Positions 29,700 to 37,320 of a DNA stretch of 54,824 nt are shown here, in pieces. Position numbers and translations under genes: made by a program. Source of the DNA: Mycobacterium arosiense ATCC BAA-1401 = DSM 45069 (lineage in GTDB: Bacteria; Actinomycetota; Actinomycetes; Mycobacteriales; Mycobacteriaceae); the NCBI RefSeq assembly GCF_002086125.1, contig NZ_MVHG01000028.1:1-54824 (forward strand), written 5' to 3'. The notes beneath the pieces are model-generated. The model searched no databases and was not told the DNA's origin. It worked only from the letters and a program-made list of their open reading frames with translations. Each line of letters begins with the position of its first letter. Positions within the stretch are counted from its first letter, which is position 1.

Positions 29700-30371
29700 G
29701 TGACCGAACGCAACCCACCGCGCTTCACCCGCAAGGGCCTGGCGACGCGCGCACGCATCATCGAGGTCGCCGCGCGGCTGATGTTCGAGCGCGGCGTCGC
29801 CAACACGAGCATCGATCAGGTACGGCGCGCCGCCGCGGTGGGCGGATCCCAGATCTCGCACTACTTCGGTGATAAGCGCGACCTGACCCGCCACGTCGTC
29901 GATGCGCGCCGCAATGACGTGCGAGCCTTCCACACTCGGCCGCAGTTCGCCGGACTCGACAGCATCGATGCCCTGCAGGCGTGGGCCGATGCCTGCGTGG
30001 CCGACATCGACGCCGTGTACCGCGTCGGCGGTTGTGTCTATGGGTCCCTGGCCGGTGAGCTGATAGAGGCCGACCGCGAGATACACGATGACCTGTCCGC
30101 GGGATACGACCAATGGATCGACCTGTTTCGGGCCGGCCTGGAGTCGATGCGTAAGCGCGGCGACCTGCGCCCGGAGGCCGACGCGCGCCATCTGGCCGTA
30201 TCTCTGGTCGCCGCACACCAGGGCGGCGCGATGGTCACCCACGTGACCGGCGATCCGCAACCGCTGCGGGCCGCCGTCAACGCAGCGGTCGACTATGTCC
30301 GCTCCTTCGCGGTGCAACCCCCGCGGCGTAAGGGTCGGTCCGCGCCGTCTTGCGGTGGGCGCAAAGGCTGA
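29700..30371 (+). CDS. TetR-family regulator, second of a tandem pair
   Basis: 223 residues. It is a clear paralogue of the preceding regulator: HTH SIDQVRRAAAVGGSQISHYFGDK against MDSVRRAASVSGSQLTHYFADK in aligned positions, and YDQWIDLFRAGLESM with AHQGGAMVTH in the ligand domain. Starts at a GTG 24 bases after the first gene, so both are probably on one transcript. The near-identical recognition helices (GSQ(L/I)(T/S)HYF) suggest related operators. It is followed by the long palindrome at 30411-30440. Confidence 0.9.
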   Translation: MTERNPPRFTRKGLATRARIIEVAARLMFERGVANTSIDQVRRAAAVGGSQISHYFGDKRDLTRHVVDARRNDVRAFHTRPQFAGLDSIDALQAWADACVADIDAVYRVGGCVYGSLAGELIEADREIHDDLSAGYDQWIDLFRAGLESMRKRGDLRPEADARHLAVSLVAAHQGGAMVTHVTGDPQPLRAAVNAAVDYVRSFAVQPPRRKGRSAPSCGGRKG

Positions 30372-30410
30372 GTAATGGCCTTTCGCTGGACATGGTCGAG
30401 GTGAACGCCC

Positions 30411-30440
30411 ATAATAATGGGTTAGTTAGCCCATTATTAT
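30411..30440. promoter_or_regulatory. 30-bp perfect palindrome, TGGG-N8-CCCA operator site 2
   Basis: ATAATAATGGG (30411-30421) and CCCATTATTAT (30430-30440) are perfect inverted repeats around TTAGTTAG. The inner TGGG-N8-CCCA is at 30418-30433, the same layout as site 1. The region is strikingly AT-rich against its surroundings and includes possible -10 sequences, so a bound TetR dimer would block transcription of the DUF427 operon that begins at 30630. The rest of 30372-30629 shows no gene. Confidence 0.75.
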
Positions 30441-30629
30441 GCGGTCGCGCCACCCGGCGCCGTCGCCCGCCAACGAAGTGAAAGAGGCAGCCGATGTCCA
30501 TGCTTGCGGGCGATCATCCTGGCGGGGCTCGGCGGTTCGGACAGCTGGCGCCCATCGGCAAATTCAACGGGTGATGCGGAAACAAAACGCCACTGCGCGA
30601 ACGGATTTGGAGGAGAGGACGGGCTTCAC

Positions 30630-31505
30630 ATGGGTCTGGCATGGCAGCAAGGCCCGCTGGCGGCGGGATCGCTCGGACACTTCCTGACCGAACAACCGAT
30701 GCCACCGCGGCTGCTGTTCGCCGAGCCGCTACGGCGCCGGATGCGGGTGCGCTTTGCGGATCGGTGGATCGTCGACAGCGAGGACGTGATCCTCTTACAC
30801 GAACCGGGCCGCTACCCGGTCGCCTACTTCCCCCTCGGCGATATCGAAGAAGGAACGCTGCTCGCCGAGGACCGGGTGACGCAGCACCGCGATCTCGGGG
30901 CCACCCGGTGGTTCACCGTTGGGGCATCGGGACGCGAGGCCAACCACAGCGCCTGGGAACACACCGAGCTGCCGGCGTATGCGGCGGTGCTCGACGGCCG
31001 GGTGGCGTTTGCCTGGCGTGCCATGGAAGCCTTCTTCGAAGAGGAGGAGCGAATCGTCGGGCACGCCGCGGACGCCTATCATCGCATCGACATCCGCTCT
31101 ACCGCGAGACATCTCGTAGTTCACGACGGCGACCGGGTGATCGCCGATACCCATCGTCCGTTGGCCTTGTATGAATCCGGCTTTGCGCCCCGATGGTACG
31201 TCCCACGCGAAGATACCGACGAGTCCGCGCTGAAACTCGTTGATACTGAGACGTTTTGCCCGTACAAGGGAATCTGCTCCTACTACGACATCGGCACCCA
31301 CCAACGGGCGGCATGGTCTTACGTCGACGCTTGGACGGAGGTCGCGCGGGTCCGCAATCTGGTGTCCTTCGAACCCGACAAGATCGATGCGCACCTCGAC
31401 GGCAAGCAACTCCAGCTCGAGCCCGGCCAGACGGTCATCCCACACGGCGTCGACCGCGGACTCGACACGGACGAGGTCTCGGGGCAGCGCCGGAGCGCCT
31501 CATGA
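30630..31505 (+). CDS. Tandem DUF427 protein
   Basis: 291 residues with two DUF427 modules. The first lies at about 38-105 (VRFADRWIVDSEDVILLHEPGRYPVAYFP) and the second at about 160-250 (LVVHDGDRVIADTHRPLALYESGFAPRWYVP, then ETFCPYKGICSYYDI, the family signature). DUF427 is a small beta-fold of unknown function, common in actinobacteria and fungi. The ATG at 30630 follows GGAGGAGAGG at 11 bases. It heads an operon with VOC, TMEM175, HAD and cupin genes, under palindrome site 2, and overlaps the VOC start (ATGA). Confidence 0.85.
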   Translation: MGLAWQQGPLAAGSLGHFLTEQPMPPRLLFAEPLRRRMRVRFADRWIVDSEDVILLHEPGRYPVAYFPLGDIEEGTLLAEDRVTQHRDLGATRWFTVGASGREANHSAWEHTELPAYAAVLDGRVAFAWRAMEAFFEEEERIVGHAADAYHRIDIRSTARHLVVHDGDRVIADTHRPLALYESGFAPRWYVPREDTDESALKLVDTETFCPYKGICSYYDIGTHQRAAWSYVDAWTEVARVRNLVSFEPDKIDAHLDGKQLQLEPGQTVIPHGVDRGLDTDEVSGQRRSAS

Positions 31506-31933
31506 GGGCGTCCGTGGAAGTGGTGATCCTGCCCGTCGCGGAACCCGATCGGTCGCTACGGTTCTACCGCGACCAGGTTGGCTTCGACCTCGACGTCGAT
31601 TACGCCCCGACCCCCGAATTCCGGGTCATCCAGTTGACGCCCGAGGGCTCTGGCACCTCAATCCAATTCGGTGTGGGGTTGACCGACGCGCTGAGCGGCT
31701 CAGTGCGGGGCCTCTATCTCGTGGTCTCCGACATCGAGGCCTGCCGCGCAGAGCTGACCGGTCGCGGCGTAACCGTCGGCGAGATACGCCACAAGGACAC
31801 CGACGGCGGCTGGCGCGGCAGATTCCTCCCCGGAACCGATCCGGACCGCGGTGACTATGCGAGCTTTGCCGACTTCCGCGATCCCGACGGCAATGCTTGG
31901 GTAGTGCAGGAGCGGAACCATCGGCAGGCCTGA
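31502..31933 (+). CDS. VOC-family protein in the DUF427 operon
   Basis: 143 residues of glyoxalase-like fold: VEVVILPVAEPDRSLRFYRDQVGFDLDVDY is the first module and GLYLVVSDIEACRAELTGRGVTVGEI with YASFADFRDPDGNAWVVQE the second. The DPDGN element carries the usual metal-ligand Glu downstream. Members of this subgroup act as dioxygenases, lyases or binding proteins, so no reaction is assigned. The ATG overlaps the DUF427 stop (ATGA). Confidence 0.85.
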   Translation: MRASVEVVILPVAEPDRSLRFYRDQVGFDLDVDYAPTPEFRVIQLTPEGSGTSIQFGVGLTDALSGSVRGLYLVVSDIEACRAELTGRGVTVGEIRHKDTDGGWRGRFLPGTDPDRGDYASFADFRDPDGNAWVVQERNHRQA

Positions 31934-31972
31934 AACGGCCCAGGGGCATTGCGTACGGAGCGGGAGGTAGCG

Positions 31973-32572
31973 GTGGCGGCGCGAGAGACCAGCCCTGAAC
32001 GGCTGCGCGGATTCTCCGACGGCGTGTTCGCCGTGCTCATCACCATCCTGGTGTTGGAGCTCAAACCGCCGACAACCCATGGCTTCCGAGCCCTGCTCCC
32101 GCTGTGGCCCACCGGGCTGAGCTATGTGGTCAGCTATCTGTTCATCGCGATCGTCTGGGTCAACCATCACCACATGTTCAACTACGCCCAGGTCGCGACG
32201 TCGCGGTTGGTCTGGTCGAACTTCGCGCATCTGTTTTCGGCGTCGCTGATCCCGTTCACCACCGAGTGGATTGCCGACAGCAGGCTGGCCCGGGCGCCGG
32301 TGTCCCTGTACGCCGCGGTCTTCGTCCTGGTCAACATCACCTACCTGGCGCTGTGCTGGGAAGCGGTGGATCGGCCCTCCCATCAAGACGTTCCAGCGCG
32401 GATGCGCCGCATGCTGCAAATGCGGTCGTTCATCACCCTCGGCGTGTTCCTGACGGCGGCGCTGGTCGCCTTGCGGTGGCCGGTGGCGGCGATGTTGTTG
32501 ATCGTGTTGTGCCTGGTGGGGTATCTGCGACCGGACATCCCCCAGCGAAAGAATGTTGAGCCCCAGTCGTGA
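31973..32572 (+). CDS. TMEM175-family (DUF1211) potassium-channel-like membrane protein
   Basis: 199 residues. The motif RLRGFSDGVFAVLITILVLEL at the N-terminus is the RxxxFSDGVFA signature of TMEM175 channels, which form K+-permeable pores from six-helix units; one such unit is present here, as in bacterial members. VNHHHMFNYA is a second conserved stretch. The GTG at 31973 is chosen because GGGAGG sits five bases upstream; an alternative TTG at 31949 would add eight residues. It overlaps the HAD gene start by four bases. A role in ion balance or stress is inferred only. Confidence 0.87.
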   Translation: MAARETSPERLRGFSDGVFAVLITILVLELKPPTTHGFRALLPLWPTGLSYVVSYLFIAIVWVNHHHMFNYAQVATSRLVWSNFAHLFSASLIPFTTEWIADSRLARAPVSLYAAVFVLVNITYLALCWEAVDRPSHQDVPARMRRMLQMRSFITLGVFLTAALVALRWPVAAMLLIVLCLVGYLRPDIPQRKNVEPQS

Positions 32573-33252
32573 CAACACCGTCCGTCCTGATCTTCGACGT
32601 CAACGAGACGTTGCTCGATATCGAGTCGATCGCACCGCTTTTCGGCGAAGTGTTCGGCGATGAAGGTGTGCTACGCGAATGGTTCGCGCAATTGATCATG
32701 TACTCGATGACCATCACGCTGGCCGACCACTACGTGACGTTTCCCGTGCTCGCCCAGGGGGTGCTGCGGATGCTGGGTGACATCCACCGGGTGGACGTCA
32801 CCGACAACGATCTAAACCGCCTGCAGGCACAACTGCTCGCCATGCCGGCACACCCCGATGCCGCCGAGGGACTTGCGGCGCTGCGTGACAATGGTTTTCG
32901 ACTGGCAACCTTGAGCAACTCCCCGCCGAATCCGGACGGCCCGACGGCACTGCAAAGTTCGGGGCTGGCGGGTTTCTTCGAACACCAACTGAGCGTCGAT
33001 GCGCGCAGCGTCTTCAAGCCCTCGCCCGCCGTGTACCGGTACGCATGCGAAACGATCGGGGTCCCTCCGGCGGACTGCATGATGGTCGCCGCCCACGTCT
33101 GGGACACCATCGGCGCGCAGAGTGTCGGATTCAGCGGGGCGCTGATCACCCGGCGCGGCAACGCACCGCTGCCGGTGGACGGGCCGCCGCGGCCGCACAT
33201 CGTCGTCAGGGATGTGCGCGAGCTCGCCGAGCGACTCATGTCCGGATCATAA
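32569..33252 (+). CDS. HAD hydrolase, type II haloacid dehalogenase-like
   Basis: 227 residues. Motif I is FDVNETLLD with nucleophile Asp10, motif II SNS (TLSNSPPNPDG), motif III Lys in FKPSPAVYRYA, and motif IV VAAHVWDTIGA. This matches the type II haloacid dehalogenase subfamily. The Ser-x-Asn of true L-2-haloacid dehalogenases before WD is replaced by Ala-x-His, so activity on haloacids is uncertain. The GTG at 32569 overlaps the TMEM175 stop (GTGA). It is the fourth gene of the operon. Confidence 0.87.
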   Translation: MTTPSVLIFDVNETLLDIESIAPLFGEVFGDEGVLREWFAQLIMYSMTITLADHYVTFPVLAQGVLRMLGDIHRVDVTDNDLNRLQAQLLAMPAHPDAAEGLAALRDNGFRLATLSNSPPNPDGPTALQSSGLAGFFEHQLSVDARSVFKPSPAVYRYACETIGVPPADCMMVAAHVWDTIGAQSVGFSGALITRRGNAPLPVDGPPRPHIVVRDVRELAERLMSGS

Positions 33253-33259
33253 TTGACCA

Positions 33260-33724
33260 ATGGCTACCGCAGACGGATTCCATCCAGACTTCGACGAGAG
33301 CGCGACACCGCTCGCACGCAACCGGGTGCGCCACATCAAGGCGTCCGAAATCAGCTCCGACACCGCACAGTCCGAGGGGCTGCGGCGCTTCGCCGCCCTG
33401 TCCGGCCAGTCGGTCGGCGCGGAGAAGCTCTGGATGGGCGAGACGCACGCGTCGCCGGGATCGGCCTCGGACAATCACCATCACGGCGAATCGGAAACCG
33501 CCATCTATGTGCGAAGCGGAAACCCGGAGTTCGTCTTTCACGACGGCACCGACGAGGTCCGCATCGCCACCGCACCCGGCGATTACGTCTTCATCCCGCC
33601 TTATCTGCCCCACCGGGAGGAAAACCCCGACCCCGACACCACGGCCGAGGTGGTGATCGCGCGCAGCACCCAAGAAGCCATCGTGATCAACCTTCCCGCG
33701 CTGTATCCGCTGGCCGACTCTTAG
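33260..33724 (+). CDS. Cupin-domain protein
   Basis: 154 residues with a single beta-barrel. Motif 1 is SDNHHHGESETAIYVRSGNPEF (about 70-91), supplying the His and Glu metal ligands, and motif 2 is APGDYVFIPPYLPHREENPD with the last His. It could be a metal-dependent isomerase, dioxygenase or a small-molecule sensor. It starts seven bases after the HAD stop and closes the operon; its stop shares bases with the stop of the convergent VOC gene at 33721. Confidence 0.86.
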   Translation: MATADGFHPDFDESATPLARNRVRHIKASEISSDTAQSEGLRRFAALSGQSVGAEKLWMGETHASPGSASDNHHHGESETAIYVRSGNPEFVFHDGTDEVRIATAPGDYVFIPPYLPHREENPDPDTTAEVVIARSTQEAIVINLPALYPLADS

Positions 33725-34119
33725 TACACGGCGATCTCGATCAGGTTTCCGTCGACGTCACGGCAGTAGTGCGAGGTCATCTCGCCCAGAGCCCCTGCTT
33801 TGGTTACCGGTCCGGCGATCAGCTCTACCCCACACGCGGCGAGGTGGGCGCGAACGGCATCCGGGCGGGCGCGCGTGACAAAGCACAGATCTTGTGAGCC
33901 GGCCGCCTCGACAAACCCGGTAAACCAGTCGGGGTCGTCGGCCAACGCCCCGACCGGTCGCAGATTGATCTTCTGGTTCCCGAAGCGCAGCGCCGTCCGG
34001 CGCGACGGCCCGAACGTCTCGCGCCGCATGCCCAGCACCCGCTCGTACCACGCGGCGGTGGTTTCGACGTCGCGGCAATTCAACACGATGTGGTCAAACC
34101 TCTCCACGGCGAACGTCAC
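33721..34119 (-). CDS. VOC-family protein
   Basis: 132 residues. It starts VERFDHIVLNCRDVETTAAWYERVLGM, the standard N-terminal metal-binding module of the glyoxalase superfamily, and ends SHYCRDVDGNLIEIAVY with the C-terminal Glu ligand. It resembles the fosfomycin-resistance/dihydroxybiphenyl-like subgroup used in virulence-associated VOC proteins, but nothing fixes a substrate. The GTG start at 34119 lies one base from the stop of the TetR gene at 34121, so the two are co-transcribed. Confidence 0.85.
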   Translation of the reverse strand: MTFAVERFDHIVLNCRDVETTAAWYERVLGMRRETFGPSRRTALRFGNQKINLRPVGALADDPDWFTGFVEAAGSQDLCFVTRARPDAVRAHLAACGVELIAGPVTKAGALGEMTSHYCRDVDGNLIEIAVY

Positions 34120-34120
34120 T

Positions 34121-34717
34121 CTAACCCTCCCGACTCGCGCGAAGCTGGGCCGTCAGCGCGGCCGCCAGATCGTCGGCGGCCTGCTCATCGAGCGCCTGGT
34201 GACCGAAAGCCATTCGGTACCATAGCAATCCGAATACTTGGTCGACGACGATTTCGGGCCGATTCATCGGCGGGATTTCACCGCGGGATTGGGCCCGGCT
34301 CAACATCCGCGCCAACTCGTCGCGGCGCGCCGCGGTGAACGCCGCCAGCCGCTCCATCGTCGCCCCATCGCCCAGCGCCTCCCGTAGCGCGCCGATCAGC
34401 AGCGTCCGATGGGCGGCTGCGGCGGAGAAGGTCGAGCGCAGAAACGCGCGCAGATCACCGTCCAGGCGCCCGGTGTCCGGTATCGGCGCGGCTTGCTGCG
34501 CGCGGCGCACCATCGCATCGAGCAGCACCGCGCTTTTCGACGGCCACCAGCGGTAGATCGTCTGTTTGCCTACGCCTGCCCGCTCGGCGATGGCGGACAC
34601 CGTGATCTGGACATCCCCGCCCGCGGCGGTTAACAAGTCCGCGGCAGCGTTCAGGATTGCCCGCTCGGCCGCCTCATTGCGTCGGCTGCCCGTATGCACC
34701 CGTCGGTTCACCGTCAC
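34121..34717 (-). CDS. TetR-family regulator divergent from a nitroreductase-like gene
   Basis: 198 residues. The HTH (ERAILNAAADLLTAAGGDVQITVSAIAERAGVGKQTIYRWWPSKSAVL, about 18-62) is canonical. The C-terminal domain resembles the TetR_C_16-like group. The GTG at 34717 is 46 bases from the nitroreductase ATG, and the gap holds a perfect 17-bp palindrome, so it most likely represses both itself and its neighbour. The VOC gene follows directly downstream. Confidence 0.9.
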   Translation of the reverse strand: MTVNRRVHTGSRRNEAAERAILNAAADLLTAAGGDVQITVSAIAERAGVGKQTIYRWWPSKSAVLLDAMVRRAQQAAPIPDTGRLDGDLRAFLRSTFSAAAAHRTLLIGALREALGDGATMERLAAFTAARRDELARMLSRAQSRGEIPPMNRPEIVVDQVFGLLWYRMAFGHQALDEQAADDLAAALTAQLRASREG

Positions 34718-34743
34718 AGCTGCAGGCTAGCGCGACATATTGA

Positions 34744-34760
34744 CGAGACCAGTAGTCTCG
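34744..34760. promoter_or_regulatory. 17-bp operator palindrome in the divergent TetR/nitroreductase promoter
   Basis: CGAGAC-CAGTA-GTCTCG is a perfect six-base inverted repeat. It includes TAGTCT (34753-34758), a possible -10 element for the nitroreductase gene five bases before the ATG at 34764. Binding there would block transcription. Confidence 0.65.
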
Positions 34761-34763
34761 ACA

Positions 34764-35183
34764 ATGCTGAGGACCATGAGCATGACTGGACTTCTCCCCA
34801 ACCGCAAACGCCGCTGGGTCAGCCGATTTCATCGGTACATTGCCAACCCGGTCACCCGGCGTCTGCCCACCCAGGTGCTGCTGGAGACCACCGGCCGGGT
34901 CAGCGGGCGGGCACGACGCACACCGGTGGGGGGACGGCGCGAGGGCAGAGCGTTCTGGCTGGTATCCGACCACGGCGAGGCGGCGGATTACGTTCGAAAC
35001 ATCAAGGCCGACAACCGCGTTCGCATCCGAATTCGCGGCCGCTGGCGACCGGGGACCGCTGCGCTGCTACCCGAGGATGACCCGGTTGCCCGATTGGCCG
35101 TCCTGCCACGGTTCAACAGCTCTCTGGTGCGCGCACTGGGCACCGATCTGCTGACGGTGCGGATCGACCTCGACCGGCCGTAG
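34764..35183 (+). CDS. F420-dependent (Ddn-type) nitroreductase family protein
   Basis: 139 residues from the first ATG. It has the deazaflavin-dependent nitroreductase fold: LLETTGRVSGRARRTPVGGRREGRAFWLVSDHGEAADYVRNIKADNRVRIRIRGRW includes the TxGRxSGxxR cofactor-binding region and the NW/NI-type core. Ddn relatives reduce quinones or nitro drugs such as pretomanid with F420H2. Start choice is uncertain: TTG at 34740 and ATGs at 34764, 34776 and 34782 are all in frame. The TetR gene is divergent and probably controls it. Confidence 0.82.
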   Translation: MLRTMSMTGLLPNRKRRWVSRFHRYIANPVTRRLPTQVLLETTGRVSGRARRTPVGGRREGRAFWLVSDHGEAADYVRNIKADNRVRIRIRGRWRPGTAALLPEDDPVARLAVLPRFNSSLVRALGTDLLTVRIDLDRP

Positions 35184-35239
35184 CGGGCCAGATCCATACC
35201 GCCTTTACCCCGGCGACACGAAACGTTTTAATACATCTC

Positions 35240-36067
35240 ATGGCCCCCGACCAGCTGGATCTCAACGTTGCCGACCTCCGGATATCCCGCGGCAGTGTGC
35301 CGGCCAGCACCCAGCTCGCCGAGGCCCTCAAGGCGGCGATCGTCAAACAGCGCCTGCCCCGCGGCGCGCGATTGCCCACCGAGCGAGAACTCGTCGACCG
35401 CACCCGCGTGAGCCGGGTTACCGTGCGGGCGGCGGTCGGGCTGCTCGAACGCCAAGGATGGCTGGTACGAAAGCAGGGCCTGGGCACCTTCGTGGCCAAC
35501 CCGGTCAAACAGGAACTCGGACCCGGCGTGCGCACCATCACCGAGGTTCTGGCCGGCTCCGGGATCACGCCGAACGTCGACGTCTTGTCGCACCGCGTCG
35601 AAGACGCGCCGCAGCGGATCGCCGAAACGCTCGGCCTGTCCAAAGTCCTCTGTGTGCACAGGCGGTTCCGTGACGGCGATCAGCCCCTCGCCTTGATGAT
35701 CGCCTACCTGCCAACAGGATTGGGCAAGGCCGTGGAGCCGCTGTTGAAGAGCGCGACCGACGAGCAGACCGCGCAGGCGATGGAAAGCACCTACACCATG
35801 TGGGAGCGGCGGCTCGAGATCCCCGTCGCCCGGGCCAACTATGAGATTCACGCGGCCGGCGCATCGCTGGAAGTGGCCGGCGCCCTCAACCTGCCGCTGG
35901 GTTCACCCGTGCTGGTTCTCGAACGCACCAGCTACGGCCACGACGGCAAGCCCCTCGAGGTGGTCGAATTCCATTATCGCCCTGAGCGATACAGGTTTTC
36001 GGTCACGTTGCCGCGCACGGTGCCCAACCCCGGCGCCGGCATCGTGGAACGGCGCGAGCAGGCGTAA
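35240..36067 (+). CDS. GntR-family (HutC/UTRA) transcriptional regulator
   Basis: 275 residues, matching Rv0792c. The N-terminal winged helix (STQLAEALKAAIVKQRLPRGARLPTERELVDRTRVSRVTVRAAVGLLERQGWLVRKQGLGTFV, about 23-86) is followed by a UTRA ligand-binding domain ending in LNLPLGSPVLVLERTSYGHDGKPLEVVEFHYRPERYRF, typical of HutC regulators that sense small metabolites. AAACGTTT, an eight-base palindrome at 35221-35228, lies just before the start. In M. tuberculosis neighbouring genes are F420-type oxidoreductases; here a Ddn-type gene lies upstream. Confidence 0.92.
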   Translation: MAPDQLDLNVADLRISRGSVPASTQLAEALKAAIVKQRLPRGARLPTERELVDRTRVSRVTVRAAVGLLERQGWLVRKQGLGTFVANPVKQELGPGVRTITEVLAGSGITPNVDVLSHRVEDAPQRIAETLGLSKVLCVHRRFRDGDQPLALMIAYLPTGLGKAVEPLLKSATDEQTAQAMESTYTMWERRLEIPVARANYEIHAAGASLEVAGALNLPLGSPVLVLERTSYGHDGKPLEVVEFHYRPERYRFSVTLPRTVPNPGAGIVERREQA

Positions 36068-36155
36068 CGGCACTCAGCGAATTCTCAACGAATTCTTCGG
36101 TACCGCATCGCCTGGCTCCAAGCATTCGCAAAGCCGTCGGCCGCAACATCGACTC

Positions 36156-36623
36156 ATGACGAATGAGCAGCTGTGCGCGAACCTGGTCGAACGCTACCTG
36201 CGCACCCGCGGGCGGCGCTATTTTCGTGGCCACCACGACGGCGACTACTTCTTCGTCACCAGCGCTCCGCGGCGCCTGCACATCCACTTCGAGATTTCGC
36301 CCGCGCATGACGACGTGTTGATCATCCGCGTCAGCCCCGGGTGCTACTTCCCGGCGGCCGACCGCCCCTGGCTGACGTACTTCACCGACAGGTGGAATCG
36401 TCTTGACCGCCACGTCACCGCGATCGTGCACGGCTCGTCGGATCCGCAGCGGATCGGCGTGGTGGCGCGTAAGTCGCAATGGGTCCGAAACGACGTCTCG
36501 TTCGACGATTTCGCGTCCTTCGTCGACCGGACCGTCGCGGACGCCACCGAGCTCTTTGAGGAACTGAGCCCGCCCCTCGAACCGCCTTTTAGGCAGCGGT
36601 CATTGCTGCGCGACGCCGGCTGA
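36156..36623 (+). CDS. YbjN-domain-like small protein
   Basis: 155 residues. The layout, with RYFRGHHDGDYFFVTSAPRRLHIHFEIS followed by VLIIRVSPGCYFPA and a helical second half (FVDRTVADATELFEEL), resembles YbjN/type III chaperone-like proteins of actinobacteria. The match is by eye only. The ATG at 36156 is supported by the codon pattern; the frame is open further upstream. It follows the GntR gene by 88 bases on the same strand. The function is unknown. Confidence 0.6.
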   Translation: MTNEQLCANLVERYLRTRGRRYFRGHHDGDYFFVTSAPRRLHIHFEISPAHDDVLIIRVSPGCYFPAADRPWLTYFTDRWNRLDRHVTAIVHGSSDPQRIGVVARKSQWVRNDVSFDDFASFVDRTVADATELFEELSPPLEPPFRQRSLLRDAG

Positions 36624-36779
36624 AGTCCCGACGAGCGAGGAAACCGGCGATGCATCCGGGCACGGCTCGCCCGGCCTGGCGCGTATCGCGCCCCCGAGAT
36701 ACTCCCGATAGGCCGCCACTGTTCGAGCCTGCGGGCCAACCAATTGCCGCGGGTCAGGAACAGCTGGGTCTCTTGGGCG

Positions 36780-37320
36780 CCGATCGAGCCGACGGCCACC
36801 GACAAATCCGACCGGATCACCGGCAACGAGACCAGCGGGCTGATGATCTCGTTGCCCGTCCACGTCGCCGACCCCGTGGAGCGGGCCCGGCTGGTCGCGC
36901 TGGCCACCGGGATCGCCAAGGAGGACCACGAAATCCTGGGCCCACAGCTCTACGGAAAAATGATGGCCTACCTGCCGACCGCCTTCGCCCCCGCCGCGTT
37001 TCGATGGCTGGGCCTGCGCGATGCCCCGAACAAGCTGATGAACGTCGCGGTGTCCAGCGTGGTGGGCCCGCGCGAACGGGGCCACTTCGGTGGCGCGGCC
37101 GTCACCGAGATCTACTCCACCGGCGTGCTGTCTCCCGGCGCCCCGGTCAACATCACCGTGTGGAGTTACGTCGACCGGCTCGGTCGCGGTGCTCACCGAC
37201 GACCGGACGTTCAACGACCCGCACGAGGCCACCGATGCCATCGGCGCGTCCTTCGCCGAATTGCGTGATGCCGCAGCCGTTTCCGCTCAGCCGGCCAGCA
37301 CGCCGTCGAGCACCGAATAG
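36780..37320 (+). pseudogene. Remnant of a wax ester synthase/diacylglycerol acyltransferase (WS/DGAT)
   Basis: Only the C-terminal part survives. One frame reads NETSGLMISLPVHVADPVERARL, then AVSSVVGPRERGHFGGAAV and LSPGAPVNITVWSYVDRL, all typical of WS/DGAT. Near 37175-37185 the reading must shift by one base to continue SVAVLTDDRTFNDPHEATDAIGASFAEL and reach a stop at 37318-37320. The N-terminal domain with the catalytic HHxxxDG is missing. The tail overlaps the 3' end of purQ by 34 bases on the other strand. Confidence 0.75.

Noticed and set aside
28057..33252. A haloalkane degradation pathway from hydrolase plus haloacid dehalogenase
   Set aside because: The hydrolase lacks the usual halide-binding Trp and Asn, and the HAD protein has Ala/His in place of the Ser/Asn of true haloacid dehalogenases. 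It is kept only as a possibility.
36600..37241. A 213-codon minus-strand frame across the WS/DGAT remnant
   Set aside because: It has no recognisable motif, while the plus strand shows clear WS/DGAT segments.
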